Of a stretch of 30,913 nucleotides of DNA, positions 24,162-30,913 are shown piece after piece. The notes under the pieces were generated by a model. That model did no database searches, had not been told where the DNA came from, and saw only the letters and a list, made by a program, of their open reading frames with translations. The position numbers and the translations under genes were made by a program. This stretch comes from Actinomycetota bacterium (GTDB lineage: Bacteria > Actinomycetota > Thermoleophilia > Solirubrobacterales > 70-9), in NCBI GenBank assembly GCA_018268695.1, contig JAFDWD010001082.1, positions 1 through 30,913 of the forward strand, written 5' to 3'. Positions within the stretch are counted from its first letter, which is position 1. Every line of letters begins with the position of its first letter.

Positions 24162-25674
24162 TGACCATCTCTCCTTTCGTCTGATCGCCCTTTTCCCCGG
24201 TCACCATCGCCAGCGACAGGACCTTCTCCTCGTCGAGTTCGTCGACCGACAGCTCGCCGGCGATCGCGCCGCGGCGCATCACCAGGACGCGGTCGGCGAC
24301 CTCCTCGAGCTCGTCGAGTTCCTGCGAGATCACGATCACCGCCCGCCCTTTGGCGGCGAGCTCGCGCAGCGCGATCAGGATCTGGGCGCGGGCGTCGATG
24401 TCGACTCCCTGGCCGGGCTCGTCGAGGATCAGCAGCTGCGCGTCGGTGTGCAGCCAGCGCGCGATCACCAGCTTCTGCTGGTTGCCGCCGGAGAGGAAGC
24501 GAGGCAGCGCCACCGCCGATCGCGGCTTGACCCCGAGGCGCTCGATCCACTTCATCGCCGCGCGGCGCTCAGCGCGGGGACGCAGCAGCCCGAGACGCGA
24601 GATCGACTTCGCCAGGGTCACGTTCTTGGCCGCGCCGAGATCGAGTAGCAGCGCGTCGCGCTTGCGGTCCTCGGGGACGAAGCCGACGCCGCGGTGGATC
24701 GCGGCGCGCGGCGAGCGCGGGCTGTAGGGCTTGCCGAGCAGTTGCATCTCGCCGCGGTCGGCGCGCTCGGCGCCGAAGATCAGCCGCCCCAGCCGTGAGC
24801 GCCCGGAGCCGACCAGGCCGGTGATCCCGAGCACCTCGCCGCGGTGGATATCGAAGTTGACGTCGTGGATCCGGCCGCCCTGGCCGAGGCCGCGGACCGC
24901 GAGCACGACCTCGCCCCGGGTCCGCGCCTGCGCCTCGATCTTGGTCACGTCGTGGCCGATCATGTGGCGCACCAGCGTCGTCTCGCTCTGGCCCTCGGCC
25001 GCGCCGCCGAACACGGTCTTGCCGTCGCGCATGACGAAGATGCGATCGGAGAGCTCGAGCACCTCGTCGAGGCGGTGGGAGATGTAGATGACCGCGACGC
25101 CGGCTTCGGTCAGCGAGTGGATCACCTCGAACAGGCGCAGGCTCTCGGTTTCGCCGGCGGCGGCGGTCGGCTCGTCCATCAACACGACGCGGCTATCGCG
25201 GTACAGGGCCTTGGCGATCTCCAACATCTGCTGCCCGGCCGGGCTCATCTCGCCGGCGGTCATCCCGATCCGATCGCTGAGACCGACCCGCTCCAGGCAC
25301 TCGCGGGCCGAGAGCCGCTCGCGGCGACGGGCCAGAAGCGCGTGGCGGTGCGTCGGCTCGCGGCCGAGCACGATGTTCTCGGCCAGGCCGAGGGTCGGCA
25401 CCAGGCTCGGTTCCTGGTAGATCGTGGCGACGCCGAGACGCTGGGCTATCCGCGGCGTCAGCCCATGCCGGACCTCGGCGCCGATCCGGATCTCGCCCTC
25501 GTCCGGTTGCTGAGCGCCGGAGAGGATCTTGATCAGCGTCGACTTGCCGGCGCCGTTGGCGCCGACCAGGCCGACGATCTCACCCTTGCCGATGTCGAAG
25601 TTGGCGCCGTCCAGAGCCGTCGTCGCGCCGAAGCGCTTGACGACACCGGTGGCGGCGAGGACCGTCTCGGCCAT
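24154..25674 (-). CDS. Sugar ABC transporter ATPase, duplicated NBD
   Basis: 506 residues with two ABC domains, as in RbsA/XylG/MglA (CUT2 family). Domain 1 has Walker A GANGAGKST (38-46), signature-like EMSPAGQQ and Walker B VVLMDEPTAA. Domain 2 has the usual degenerate Walker A GLVGSGRSRL, signature LSGGNQQK and Walker B LLILDEPGQGVDIDA, where most family members have EPTRGVD. It energises import with the permease at 28114 and binding protein at 26959, though it is separated from them by the mandelate-racemase-type gene. It starts 3 bp after that gene's stop. Confidence 0.94.
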   Translation of the reverse strand: MAETVLAATGVVKRFGATTALDGANFDIGKGEIVGLVGANGAGKSTLIKILSGAQQPDEGEIRIGAEVRHGLTPRIAQRLGVATIYQEPSLVPTLGLAENIVLGREPTHRHALLARRRERLSARECLERVGLSDRIGMTAGEMSPAGQQMLEIAKALYRDSRVVLMDEPTAAAGETESLRLFEVIHSLTEAGVAVIYISHRLDEVLELSDRIFVMRDGKTVFGGAAEGQSETTLVRHMIGHDVTKIEAQARTRGEVVLAVRGLGQGGRIHDVNFDIHRGEVLGITGLVGSGRSRLGRLIFGAERADRGEMQLLGKPYSPRSPRAAIHRGVGFVPEDRKRDALLLDLGAAKNVTLAKSISRLGLLRPRAERRAAMKWIERLGVKPRSAVALPRFLSGGNQQKLVIARWLHTDAQLLILDEPGQGVDIDARAQILIALRELAAKGRAVIVISQELDELEEVADRVLVMRRGAIAGELSVDELDEEKVLSLAMVTGEKGDQTKGEMVNG

Positions 25675-25677
25675 GGT

Positions 25678-26844
25678 CTATTGGTCCTCGACCCGGTACC
25701 GGTTGGCGTAGTCCCAGTCGAGCTCCCAACCCAGGCCGGGCGCCGAGGGCAGCGTCAGCTCGCCGTCGACCAGCTCGGGCCGGTTGGTGATCAGGTTCCA
25801 CCAGAAGGGATCGCGGTCCGGCTCGAAGCACTCGACGTAGGTGCCGTGCGGCTGGCTGGCGAGGAGATGGGCGGCGATGTGCGGCTCCTCGTGGTGCCCC
25901 ATCTGGACTTCGGCGGCGTGGGCGATGGCCGCCGTGCGCCGCCAGGCCGTCGGCCCACCGGACCAGGAGGCATCGAAGTTGCAGACGTCGATCGAACCGG
26001 CCTCGATCAGGTCGCGGCAGCCGCTCGGCGAGTACTCGCTCTGACCGGCGCAGACCGGGATCCCGCCCCGCATCCGCACGTCGCGCATGCCGCGGCGGTC
26101 GTTCTGCCAGCCGACCGGCTCCTCGAACCAGCGGATGCCGACTCCCTCGAGCAGGCGACAGAGCCGCAGTGCCTCGGCGGTCGTGTAGCCCTGGTTGGCG
26201 TCGATCGCGATCACGAAGTCATCGCCGGCTGCCTCGCGAGCTGCGATCACGCGCTTCGCGTCCTCCTCCGGAGAGAGGCCACCGACCTTGAACTTGATCC
26301 CCGCCATGCCGCTCTCGCGGTGACGGTGCATCTCTTCGGCCAGCTCCTCCAGCGAGGCCGGGTAGTAGCCGCCGATCACGATCATCGGCAGGCTCTGGCG
26401 GTAGCCGCCCCAGAGCCGCCAGAGCGGCTGGCCGAGCGCCTTGCCGACCAGGTCCCAGATCGCGGCGTCGAGGCCGGCGAGCGCGACAAGGCCGAGGCGA
26501 CGGTCGCGGAGGATGTCAAAGGTGACCGGGAACGCCGCCTCCCAGCAGCGCTCGACGGCGAAGGCGTCGAGGCCGCGGACGGCGGGGGCGATCTCCTCAC
26601 GGAGGATCCGGACGATCGCCGCGAGGCCGTCGTCCTCGTCGCCGGCGTAGGCCTCGCCGACGAGCCCCTCCTCGGTGATCACGCGGGTGATGACCGTGGC
26701 CCGGTGCGTCATGCGGTAGTGACTGCCGCGGTATTCGCGAGCGAGGGGAGCGCGCAGCGCGATCACCTCGATGTCACGGATGGTAAGCCCGTTATGAGTT
26801 TCCCCCGGGGCCGCCGTGCCGGTGCCTACGTTGTTGCTCTCCAT
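25678..26844 (-). CDS. Mandelate racemase/enolase-superfamily sugar-acid dehydratase-like protein
   Basis: 388 residues from ATG 26844; a GTG two codons earlier (26850) is possible, but AAAGG at five bases favours the ATG. Full mandelate racemase subgroup set: KFK (184-186) on strand 2, D215 (IDANQGY), E241 (FEEPV), E270 (AGQSEYS), D291 (NFDAS) and H317 or H318 (MGHHEE). Both the Lys base and the Asp-His dyad are present, unlike the paralogue at 16955. Family members dehydrate acid sugars to 2-keto-3-deoxy acids or racemise them. It is embedded between the binding-protein and ATPase genes, so substrate acid and transport are linked. Confidence 0.9.
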   Translation of the reverse strand: MESNNVGTGTAAPGETHNGLTIRDIEVIALRAPLAREYRGSHYRMTHRATVITRVITEEGLVGEAYAGDEDDGLAAIVRILREEIAPAVRGLDAFAVERCWEAAFPVTFDILRDRRLGLVALAGLDAAIWDLVGKALGQPLWRLWGGYRQSLPMIVIGGYYPASLEELAEEMHRHRESGMAGIKFKVGGLSPEEDAKRVIAAREAAGDDFVIAIDANQGYTTAEALRLCRLLEGVGIRWFEEPVGWQNDRRGMRDVRMRGGIPVCAGQSEYSPSGCRDLIEAGSIDVCNFDASWSGGPTAWRRTAAIAHAAEVQMGHHEEPHIAAHLLASQPHGTYVECFEPDRDPFWWNLITNRPELVDGELTLPSAPGLGWELDWDYANRYRVEDQ

Positions 26845-26904
26845 CTTCACCTTTCAAAGTGTTGGGTCCGCCACGTGCGCCTATGCCCTGCCATCACCCT
26901 GTGC

Positions 26905-26936
26905 CTGCCCGCGGCGACCGAATTCGCCGCGGGCAG
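26905..26936 (-). terminator. Strong hairpin after the binding-protein gene
   Basis: A 12-bp perfect inverted repeat (CTGCCCGCGGCG / CGCCGCGGGCAG) with an 8-nt loop, extendable with one bulge, about 22 bp past the SBP stop and about 60 bp before the next gene. There is no T-run, and the downstream genes are on the same strand, so it is more likely a partial terminator or mRNA-stabilising structure giving more binding protein than ATPase. Confidence 0.65.
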
Positions 26937-26958
26937 CACAGTGGTGTGTTACTGCTGA

Positions 26959-28041
26959 CTATTTACCGTCGGGACCCGCACATTTAGTGGTCTTGATCCA
27001 TTTTTCGACCAGCGCCGGGGTGGCTTCATACGGTTCGGATTTGATTTCGCCGGGGTAATTCAGGGCGAACGGGGTCGCGCAGATCTTTTCCGCGGCCGGT
27101 TCGCCGGCGATGTCTTCCGCCAGCAGGCGGACCGAGAGGGTCGCCTCCTGCGTCGGAGACGCACCGATGGTCACCTTGAGCTTTTCCTTTTCGAGCAGTT
27201 CGTTGCCGACGGGAGAACCGTTCTGCGAGGTGACGGCGACCTGGCCGATCTTCGAGCCGAGCGCCTGGACGGCGCCGACGGCCATGTCCTCGTTCTGGAC
27301 GATCAGGCCCTTCAGGTCGGGGTACTTGGCCATGATGTCCTGGGTCAGAGAGAAGGCCTTCGGGCGCAGGTATTCGCCGTCGACCTCCTCGACGATCCGA
27401 GAGGAGTCACCGAAGCCTTCGGCAAAGGCCTGTTTGAATTCGACGACCTCCTGACGACCCTCGAGGCCGGTGATCATCGCGACCGGGCCGGTGGGGACGA
27501 CTTCGGCAAAGGCTTCGCCGAGCACTTTCGCGTAGTCCATGAAGTGGACCGCGGCGTCACCGGCGATCATCGGCTGCACTTCCTTCAGCGGGATGATGCC
27601 GACGATGCTGATCGGGATGCCCGCGTCGTTGGCCTCCTTGACCGCGGCCTTCTCGCTGGCATCGCTGAGCGGGAAGAGGACGATGCCGTCGACTTGCTTG
27701 GTGATCGCGTCCTGGACGTTGGCGAGCTCCTTGCTCGGGTCGAGTTCGGAGTTGAGCACCTCGGGGGTGCCGCCCAGTACTTCGATCGCCGTCTTCGCGC
27801 CTTCGGCGGAGTACTCGTAGTATTCGAGCGAGCCGGTCTGTATGTAGGCGATGGTCTTGCCTTCCAGCGGCTTTTCGGTCGAGCCGGAGGGCGCTTCTTC
27901 TTCACTGCTGGTACTCGCTTCGGACGATGCCGAGCTCGACGAGTCGGAAGACGACCCACAGGCAGCGACGCCGATCGCGAGCGCCACTACCGCCGCCAGG
28001 ACGAACACCCAGCGTACGCTCTCTTTGAGTTTGCTATGCAA
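26959..28041 (-). CDS. Sugar-binding lipoprotein of CUT2-type ABC importer
   Basis: 360 residues from a TTG start at 28041, supported by GAGGAGGA seven to eight bases upstream. A basic N-terminus and hydrophobic stretch end in the lipobox VAAC (C28), followed by a long Ser/Glu linker (to about 56). The mature protein is a Peripla_BP_4-type binding protein (KTIAYIQTGSLEYYEYSAEGAKTAIEVLG, DAITKQVDGIVLFPLSDASEKAAVKEANDAGIP, GLIVQNEDMAVGAVQALG). It captures the substrate outside the membrane for the permease/ATPase pair. It is second gene of the transport operon, separated from the permease by a small terminator-like hairpin. Confidence 0.95.
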   Translation of the reverse strand: MHSKLKESVRWVFVLAAVVALAIGVAACGSSSDSSSSASSEASTSSEEEAPSGSTEKPLEGKTIAYIQTGSLEYYEYSAEGAKTAIEVLGGTPEVLNSELDPSKELANVQDAITKQVDGIVLFPLSDASEKAAVKEANDAGIPISIVGIIPLKEVQPMIAGDAAVHFMDYAKVLGEAFAEVVPTGPVAMITGLEGRQEVVEFKQAFAEGFGDSSRIVEEVDGEYLRPKAFSLTQDIMAKYPDLKGLIVQNEDMAVGAVQALGSKIGQVAVTSQNGSPVGNELLEKEKLKVTIGASPTQEATLSVRLLAEDIAGEPAAEKICATPFALNYPGEIKSEPYEATPALVEKWIKTTKCAGPDGK

Positions 28042-28066
28042 CTTCTCTCCTCCTCTTAGTTCTTCG

Positions 28067-28089
28067 AAAACGGGACCAGACTTGTCCCG
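28067..28089 (-). terminator. Small intrinsic-terminator-like hairpin between permease and SBP
   Basis: Read on the minus strand, CGGGAC, a 7-nt loop and GTCCCG are followed directly by TTTT. The stem is only 6 bp. It lies in the 72-bp gap between the permease stop and the SBP ribosome binding site; it could attenuate permease readthrough or belong to an SBP leader RNA. Confidence 0.45.
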
Positions 28090-28113
28090 GCCTGACGACG
28101 AGTCCCAACCTCT

Positions 28114-29103
28114 CTAGCGAGAGCCTCGCTGTGCCATTACTGCGACGATGATCACCATGCCCTGGATTACGTACTGCAGGTTTCCGGTGATCGACAAAAG
28201 GTTCAGTGCGTTGGCGATCAACCCCAGGAGGAGTACGCCGAGGATCGTCCCGAACACACCCCCGCGGCCGCCCGCGAGTGGCGTGCCGCCGACCGCGACG
28301 GCGGCGATCGCCGAGAGTTCGAGACCCGACCCCATGTCGGGTGAGGCCGCCGAGAGCTGCCCGACCATCAGCGCGGCGGCGATGCCGACGAAGAGACCGT
28401 TCAGTCCGTAGAGAGCGATCTTCACCCAGCTGACGCGGATCCCGGCCAGCTTCGAGGCGCTTTCGGAGCCGCCGATCGCGTAGAGCCAACGGCCGAAGCT
28501 GGTCATGCTGAGGACCAGGTGGACGGCGACCGCGCAGACGATGAAGGCGACAACCAGAAGTGGCAGGCCGAAGACGTGGCCGTCGACCCAGTCGAGGTAG
28601 GATTCCGGTAGTTCGCTGATCGGCACGTTGGAGATCAGCAGCGCGACACCCTGCAGCAGGGTCAGCATCCCGAGGGTGAGGATGAAGGGGTGCGAGGTGG
28701 AGAAGGAGACAAGGGTCCCGATCGCCAGCCCGACCAGGATCGCCAGCAGCACCCCCGCCCCGATTGCGGCGATCACCGACCAGCCGTGGGTCATCAAGTA
28801 GCCGGTGGCGACCCCGGTCAGGGAGACGGCTGACCCGATCGACAGGTCGATCCCGCCCGAGACCATCAGCATCGTCGTCCCGCAGGCAAGGATGCCGACG
28901 ATCGAGACCTGGACGAGGATATTTTCGAAGTTCTGCCAGGTGAAGAACACGTCCGAGCCGGACGCGGCGATCACAACGATCAGCCCGATCACCGTCAGGA
29001 GCGCGAACTTCGAGCGGTGAGCCCGCGCGAAGGAGCCGAACCCCCGGACACCAAACCCGGCGGCTAGACCTCGCGCCTCACCAACAGCGTCTTCCGTCGA
29101 CAC
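28114..29103 (-). CDS. Sugar ABC transporter permease (RbsC-like)
   Basis: 329 residues from GTG 29103, chosen because GAGGAGG sits five bases upstream; an ATG at 29172 would add 23 residues without such a site. It is a BPD_transp_2 (CUT2) permease with about eight to ten hydrophobic helices. Family marks are ILACGTTMLMVSGGIDLSIGS, the segment SFGRWLYAIGGSESASKLAGI (AIGGNxxAAxLSGI in the family) and AVAVGGTPLAGGRGGVFGT. It forms the channel with the ATPase at 24154. It is first gene of the leftward transport operon, with a LacI-type operator 76 bp upstream. Confidence 0.94.
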   Translation of the reverse strand: MSTEDAVGEARGLAAGFGVRGFGSFARAHRSKFALLTVIGLIVVIAASGSDVFFTWQNFENILVQVSIVGILACGTTMLMVSGGIDLSIGSAVSLTGVATGYLMTHGWSVIAAIGAGVLLAILVGLAIGTLVSFSTSHPFILTLGMLTLLQGVALLISNVPISELPESYLDWVDGHVFGLPLLVVAFIVCAVAVHLVLSMTSFGRWLYAIGGSESASKLAGIRVSWVKIALYGLNGLFVGIAAALMVGQLSAASPDMGSGLELSAIAAVAVGGTPLAGGRGGVFGTILGVLLLGLIANALNLLSITGNLQYVIQGMVIIVAVMAQRGSR

Positions 29104-29178
29104 CTTCTCCTCCTCAATTCCCACTAGTTGACGGGACCCCGCTTCCCGATTCCTGGAAGCGATTTCGGGCACGATACC

Positions 29179-29190
29179 GCAATCGATTCC
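29179..29190. promoter_or_regulatory. LacI-type operator upstream of transport operon
   Basis: GCAATCGATTCC differs at one position from the perfect palindrome at 11301. It sits upstream of the permease gene, 76 bp before the chosen GTG, placing the import operon in the same regulon as the catabolic operons. Confidence 0.6.
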
Positions 29191-29796
29191 AAACGCAAGC
29201 GCATTCTCACGAAAACCGCCTATTTGCTGGTCTTTTTGGCGCCGTTCGCCGGACAGCTGATCATCCGGCCGTCAAACACGACATCTGTACTCGCGCCGAT
29301 GCGATTCGATGACAACGGCACTCGACGGCAAGGGAGGCACCGCGGCGAGATGTGCGGCGGACACCGGGGAGGCGTCACAGGGACCGGAGGTCGGTACCGG
29401 CAACGCTCTACTCGAAATTCTCAAACCTTGATACCCGGGCGCCGAAGCCTCCGTCTCTCGGCGTCGAAGATGCTCGGCGGTTCGGGCATCGTCGCGAGCT
29501 ACGCGCCCTGGGGCGGAGCAATCTGCGCGGCTTTGGCGGCCGGCGGCCGCCCGGGAAATTCATGCGCTGGAGTGGAGGGGAGGAGCTTCAGCTCGTGCTC
29601 GGCGAGGTCCGCCACGGCGCATTCCAAGTTCAGGGACCCGGGTGAGGTGCGCCGTTCAAAGGGACCGTGAAGGGGCCGAAACCGGTCGAAGAGGGGCCTT
29701 TGCTGACTCGGCTGACCTCTTCGACATCGGAGGGTCGACGAGCCGCCAATCGACGTTTGGAGCCAGATCCAGCCCTATGAGCCGTCCAGCAGGAGA
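29191..29796. other. Gene-poor stretch right of the island
   Basis: About 600 bp without a convincing gene. Open frames on the plus strand (for example ATG 29352 to 29645) have low-complexity Arg/Gly/Ser content and no recognisable motif. On the minus strand a short protein-like run (ECAVADLAEHELKLLPSTPA) lies at about 29640-29560 and is stopped soon after, possibly decayed coding sequence. The left end probably holds the promoter of the permease operon. Confidence 0.5.
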
Positions 29797-29830
29797 TGCG
29801 CCCGACCAGATTCGAACTGGCGACCTTCGG
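29797..29830 (-). other. 3'-end fragment of a tRNA gene
   Basis: Read on the minus strand, the sequence has a T-arm (GCCAG, loop TTCGAAT, CTGGT) preceded by a CCGAAGGTC stem/variable-like part and followed by the 3' acceptor strand CGGGCGC and discriminator A. The matching 5' acceptor strand GCGCCCG is not found at tRNA distance upstream and no anticodon stem forms, so only the 3' part is present. Such fragments are typical of integration sites in tRNA genes. Confidence 0.6.
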
Positions 29831-29887
29831 CCTGAGACCCGGATCTACCGGCCTCTGCCGACCGTCAATCCACAGCGTCGAAATCCG
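29822..29887. repeat. Right copy of 43-bp direct repeat
   Basis: Bases 29845-29887 repeat 9778-9820 with two mismatches. This copy overlaps the stop codon end of the hypothetical gene at 29865 and abuts the tRNA fragment. The two copies flank the whole catabolic island in direct orientation, 20 kb apart. Confidence 0.7.
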
Positions 29888-30530
29888 AGCCCCAGGCACG
29901 GGCGAGCGATCTCGGCAGCATCCAGGCGCCCAGGGCGGTGAGGCGCTCCTCGCGATCGATCACCCCCAGCACGAGCCAAGGGACCGCGAGAACCGAGAAC
30001 GCGGCTTCCAAGAAGGCGACGTCATCATCGGAATCCCCGCCCGGTCCCGGCTCGACCTCCGGACAGGCCGCGATCCCGGCGACGAGCGAGCGCGGCGAAG
30101 CGTCGGCACCCGGGCCGGCGCGCACCAAGCTGACGATCGCCCCAAGCCAATCGGCGTGCTCGATCGAGCTCATCATCGCCTCCTCCTCGGGGTCGAGGCC
30201 AGTCTCCTCGCGCGGTGAGATCGTCGCGGCGACGCAGCGGAGGAGAAGCTCCGTATCGTCATCAGGGGGCGCCTCGCGATCGAGGCCGGCAGCCCTGCCG
30301 ATCCAGTCGAACGGATCGACGCCGGTCGCCAACCCCTCGCGCATGCGAGAGCCGACGGCGTCAGGCTCCCCGTCCGGAATCAGTTCACCGCGATGCTCGC
30401 CGAGAGCCTCGCGCAGCACGCGCGCGGCCTGACGGTCGACCGCCTCCCAATCCGCGATGAATTGGTCGAGTTCGCGGTCATCGACGTCGAAGCCCTGGGG
30501 CGGGTCGGTCTCTGGCGGTTCGGCGCCCAA
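29865..30530 (-). CDS. Hypothetical acidic protein
   Basis: 221 residues from TTG 30530; the frame is open to 30620 (TTG, 251 residues), but that extension runs through the AT-rich repeat region and is probably non-coding, so the start is uncertain. The protein is acidic and mostly helical: FDVDDRELDQFIADWEAVDRQAARVLREAL, then DPFDWIGRAAGL, EEEAMMSSIEHADWLGAIVSLVRAG, and a hydrophobic C-terminal part VAFLEAAFSVLAVPWLVLGVIDREERLTALGAWMLPRSLARAWG. I know no function. Its normal GC-rich codon use and conserved-looking composition support coding. Its last codons lie in the direct repeat. Confidence 0.6.
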   Translation of the reverse strand: MGAEPPETDPPQGFDVDDRELDQFIADWEAVDRQAARVLREALGEHRGELIPDGEPDAVGSRMREGLATGVDPFDWIGRAAGLDREAPPDDDTELLLRCVAATISPREETGLDPEEEAMMSSIEHADWLGAIVSLVRAGPGADASPRSLVAGIAACPEVEPGPGGDSDDDVAFLEAAFSVLAVPWLVLGVIDREERLTALGAWMLPRSLARAWGSDFDAVD

Positions 30531-30570
30531 GACCGCACCGTAGCGCCACGGCGCTAGCCATCCTCTTTCT

Positions 30571-30658
30571 TCCCATTTATCGCTTGCCGACTTCCCATAT
30601 TCCCTAGAGTGATCTCCCAAATTGCATAGCTGACTTTCCCAATTTGCACTACGCTCAT
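30571..30658. repeat. Four direct repeats with exact 22-bp period
   Basis: TCCCA begins at 30571, 30593, 30615 and 30637, each time followed by an AT-rich triplet (ATT/TTT/TAT-like) and, in three of four, T or G then C; copies 3 and 4 share TCCCAAATTGCA / TCCCAATTTGCA. The period is two DNA turns, so all copies face the same side of the helix. The block is AT-rich compared with its surroundings and ends at the ATG at 30657, next to the ATPase remnant. It looks like a multi-site protein-binding array (operator or iteron-like). Confidence 0.75.
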
Positions 30659-30661
30659 GGC

Positions 30662-30913
30662 GATGTCAGCGAGCACCTCGCTGACGTACCCAGCCTTGAC
30701 AACCGAGCGGCGAGGGATGCGGCGAGCCGCGACCCCGAGGGATTCGTGGCCGGCCTCTCGCGCCCGGTCCTGCTCGACGAGGTCCAGCGGGCCGGCCCCG
30801 ATCTGCTGCTCGCGATCAAGGGGGCCGTCGACGCCGACCAGACGCCGGGCCAGTTTCTGCTGACGGGCTCGGCCAACGTCCTCACCAACCGCAAAGTCCA
30901 GGACGCGCTCACC
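30662..30913 (+). pseudogene. AAA_14/DUF4143-type ATPase remnant lacking its P-loop
   Basis: The frame through 30662-30913 reads SLDNRAARDAASRDPEGFVAGL, then PVLLDEVQRAGPDLLLAIKGAVD (Walker B LLDEVQ), and PGQFLLTGSANVLT (sensor motif), characteristic of AAA_14 ATPases with C-terminal DUF4143. These proteins normally start with about 40-60 residues including GPRQxGKTT; here that part is missing, since TAG closes the frame at 30605-30607 and only a TTG (30644) precedes the conserved part. ATG 30657 is in another frame. The gene runs off the window end. It is a 5'-deleted remnant, or the deletion fused the regulatory repeats to the middle of the gene. Confidence 0.7.

Noticed and set aside
24844..26958. 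704-residue plus-strand reading frame
   Set aside because: It is the antisense shadow of the ABC ATPase and mandelate-racemase-type genes, with low-complexity translation and no motif.
29128..29670. 180-residue plus-strand reading frame
   Set aside because: It overlaps the permease promoter and start, shows no motif and has unlike composition.
29797..29890. A complete tRNA gene on the minus strand
   Set aside because: The T-arm and 3' acceptor strand are clear, but no complementary 5' acceptor strand or folding D and anticodon arms occur at the required distance.
29630..29899. 89-residue minus-strand reading frame with GLRPKVASSNLVG
   Set aside because: This is the translation of the tRNA fragment and repeat; such frames over tRNA 3' ends are common false genes.
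30571..30658. CRISPR array
   Set aside because: The period is only 22 bp with just a 5-8 bp conserved core and no cas genes; it does not have repeat-spacer structure.

Overview
The window is very GC-rich, densely packed and uses many GTG/TTG starts. It suggests a high-GC actinobacterium, most likely of the Solirubrobacterales/Thermoleophilia type. The taxonomic guess rests on codon use and on a secreted beta-helix protein whose C-terminal domain (FSCKLD...LKPGPHTFRVR) I associate with that group; it is inference.

Left part (1-9766): housekeeping and envelope genes. A partial secreted protein (minus) is followed by purK-purE. Next comes a small membrane protein and a minus-strand operon of two small single-pass membrane proteins, an ApbE flavin transferase and a ferric-reductase-like haem membrane protein. 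A divergent OmpR-type response regulator/histidine kinase pair sits beside it; the kinase carries a His/acid-rich loop in its sensor domain. A secreted beta-helix protein follows, then an MgtC/DUF4010 membrane protein gene broken by one in-frame TAG.

Central part (9769-29190): an MFS exporter, then a roughly 18-kb carbohydrate catabolic island. Leftward operon: TIM-barrel isomerase/epimerase, Zn alcohol dehydrogenase, two SDRs and a LacI regulator. Rightward: enolase-superfamily protein, metallo-beta-lactamase-fold hydrolase, IclR regulator, and E1alpha, E1beta and E2 of a 2-oxoacid dehydrogenase without E3. Second leftward operon: ABC permease, lipoprotein sugar-binding protein, mandelate-racemase-type dehydratase, ABC ATPase and a Gfo/Idh/MocA oxidoreductase. 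A lone SDR lies at 11327. A 12-bp palindrome of the form GGAATCGwTwCC lies at or near the starts of four of these transcription units and is the probable operator of the LacI protein. Together the genes look like import of a sugar or polyol (or acid/glycoside), several oxidations, two dehydration or epimerisation steps, and oxidative decarboxylation of a 2-oxoacid to an acyl-CoA. No kinase or aldolase is visible. The substrate cannot be read from the sequence.

Right part (29191-30913): a gene-poor stretch, a 3'-end tRNA fragment, and a 43-bp repeat that also occurs at 9778 in the same orientation, so the two copies bracket the island. Then come a hypothetical protein, four TCCCA direct repeats at an exact 22-bp period, and an AAA_14-type ATPase remnant without its P-loop. 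No rRNA, complete tRNA, CRISPR array, transposase or integrase was found.
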